Source of the DNA: Sphingomonadaceae bacterium
Lineage (GTDB): Bacteria > Pseudomonadota > Alphaproteobacteria > Sphingomonadales > Sphingomonadaceae
Assembly (NCBI GenBank): GCA_019245455.1
Contig: JAFARM010000067.1
Location: 1 to 6,311 of the forward strand
Length of the DNA stretch: 6,311 nt
Direction: 5' to 3'
Position numbers and translations under genes: made by a program. Below the pieces are notes generated by a model, which saw only the letters and a list, made by a program, of their open reading frames with translations, was not told the origin of the DNA and did no database searches. Positions 5,222 to 6,311 of this stretch are shown here, piece after piece. Position 1 is the stretch's first letter; each line of letters opens with the position of its first letter.

Positions 5222-6311
5222 ATGCGCAGGTCCCGGGCCGCCCCGGCGGGCTGCGCCGGCGAGCCCTCCCACGCCGTGCCGGGGGGCAGGCTCTCGCCCT
5301 TCATCAGCACCGACAGGTCGCCGAGTTCGGCCCCTTCGCCGACCTCGGCGTCGTATAGCACGATGGCGAGCGACCCGACCGTCGCCCGCGCGCCCACGGT
5401 CACGGTCGACACCTTCATCACCCGATCCTCGAAGAGGTGCGTCTGCAGCCCGGCGGCGTCGTTCAGCGCGGCGTCGTCGCCGATCGTCACTAGGTCGAAC
5501 TCGGTCAGGTCGGTGGTGTCGAGGTAGACCCGCTTGCCCACCTTCGCCCCCATCAGCCGCAGGTAGACGGGCAGCCACGGCGTGCCACGCAAGGGTTCGA
5601 GCAGCAGGTTGACCGCCAGGTTCTCGTAGGTCGCCGTGACGAGCTCGGTGCGCCAGACGAAGAAGCTCCACAGCGGCTTCGTCACCGGCCGGTAGCGGCC
5701 GACGACAAGCCACTTCAATGCGACGACGCTCAGGCCCGCGGCGAGGGCGAAGGCGTGGTAGAGCGGCACGAAGGCGAGCGCGATGGTCCGGCCCGGGTGC
5801 TCGGCGTCGGCGAGGTCGCCGACGACGCTCAGGAGCAGGCTGAGGAACGCGATGAAGATCGACAGCGGCAGGATCGTCCGCACCGTCTCGATCGCCAGCC
5901 GCGCCGCGACCAGCCGCCTCGGCGGGTTGAAGCGCGCGCCCTCGTCGAACATCGTCGCCACCTGGCGCACCGGCAGCCGCAGCGGCGGCGAGCCGAACCA
6001 CGTCGCGCCGCGGGCATCGGCCCCCTCGCGTGGGGGCCGCGACAGGACGCCGATCAGTGCCTCGTCGCCGATGGTGCTGCCCGCCGGGATCACGGCGCTG
6101 TTGCCGGCGAAGGTGCGCCGGCCGATGGTCGTCTCGGCGAGCACCACCGCGCCGGGCGCGGCGCAGGCGGCGCCGAGCACGACGCCGTCGGCGATGAAGC
6201 TCTCCGGCCCGATCGTCACGAGGTCGTGGACGACCGAGGTCGCCGTCGAGATCTCCGCGCGGGTGCCGACCTTGGCCCCCATCAGCCGGAACCACGGCGC
6301 GACGAACAGCG
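5218..6311 (-). CDS. C-terminal part of a Pls/PosA-type non-ribosomal peptide synthetase (terminal membrane/beta-helix region)
   Basis: The frame is open to the right edge; 363 residues are visible, starting LFVAPWFRLMGAKVG, so the ATG at 6282 is probably internal. Order: a first hexapeptide left-handed beta-helix module (about 7-95: GAKVGTRAEISTATSVVHDL, VTIGPESFIADG, IGRRTFAGNSAVIPAGS, IGDEALIGVLSRPP); a linker with WFGSPPLRLP; two hydrophobic membrane segments (about 139-164 and 176-204); FFVWRTELVTATYENLAVN; then a second, related module (about 250-350: LRLMGAKVGKRVYLDTTDLT, EFDLVTIGDDAALN, LQTHLFEDRVMK, SVLMKGESLPPGT). This matches the terminal domain of epsilon-poly-lysine synthetase-like NRPSs (TIGR02353 as I recall it), where adenylation and carrier domains come first and alternating membrane and soluble domains follow. 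Those front domains would lie beyond 6311. The product is unknown. A stand-alone acyltransferase-like membrane protein is the alternative. The PPTase gene follows directly. Confidence 0.85.
   Translation of the reverse strand, partial: LFVAPWFRLMGAKVGTRAEISTATSVVHDLVTIGPESFIADGVVLGAACAAPGAVVLAETTIGRRTFAGNSAVIPAGSTIGDEALIGVLSRPPREGADARGATWFGSPPLRLPVRQVATMFDEGARFNPPRRLVAARLAIETVRTILPLSIFIAFLSLLLSVVGDLADAEHPGRTIALAFVPLYHAFALAAGLSVVALKWLVVGRYRPVTKPLWSFFVWRTELVTATYENLAVNLLLEPLRGTPWLPVYLRLMGAKVGKRVYLDTTDLTEFDLVTIGDDAALNDAAGLQTHLFEDRVMKVSTVTVGARATVGSLAIVLYDAEVGEGAELGDLSVLMKGESLPPGTAWEGSPAQPAGAARDLRI

Noticed and set aside
5273..6295. Extension of the PPTase frame upstream to give a 547-residue protein
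   Set aside because: This stretch is a shadow of the beta-helix/membrane protein, which has recognisable family motifs in its own frame. A fusion is not supported.

Overview
The window is a very GC-rich stretch of bacterial chromosome. It has two blocks that converge tail to tail. The plus-strand block (1-4667) reads trpB (5' end cut off), trpA, accD, folC. This order, linking the last steps of tryptophan synthesis to an acetyl-CoA carboxylase subunit and to folylpolyglutamate synthase, is well known in Alphaproteobacteria. The style of the intergenic repeats and the look of the FolC and TrpB proteins suggest a sphingomonad or close relative. That assignment is inference, and no rRNA or other marker gene is present to confirm it.

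TrpB makes L-tryptophan from indole and serine, and TrpA supplies the indole. AccD is the carboxyltransferase beta subunit for malonyl-CoA synthesis, and FolC adds glutamates to folates and also acts on dihydropteroate. trpA and accD overlap by ATGA and look translationally coupled. trpB and trpA are instead separated by 268 bp packed with palindromic repeats. A large inverted pair at about 1219-1368 is followed by two tandem hairpins, the second of which contains the trpA Shine-Dalgarno sequence. accD and folC are separated by 191 bp that hold a small GC palindrome between two CTACAC words and three 9-bp tandem repeats.

The minus-strand block (6311-4652) starts beyond the right edge. Its first gene is the C-terminal part of a membrane protein with two left-handed beta-helix modules separated by two hydrophobic segments. 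I recognise this as the terminal region of a Pls/PosA-type (epsilon-poly-lysine synthetase-like) non-ribosomal peptide synthetase. The next gene overlaps its stop or lies just after it. It encodes a divergent Sfp/EntD-type 4'-phosphopantetheinyl transferase, the enzyme class that activates carrier domains of such synthetases. The pair looks like the downstream end of a small specialised-metabolite or polyamino-acid operon. Its 3' end overlaps the 3' end of folC by 16 bp.

I see no tRNA, rRNA, CRISPR array, insertion sequence or convincing factor-independent terminator. The most interesting points are the NRPS-terminal/PPTase pair, the PPTase start with no ATG, and the repeat-derived translation-initiation region of trpA.
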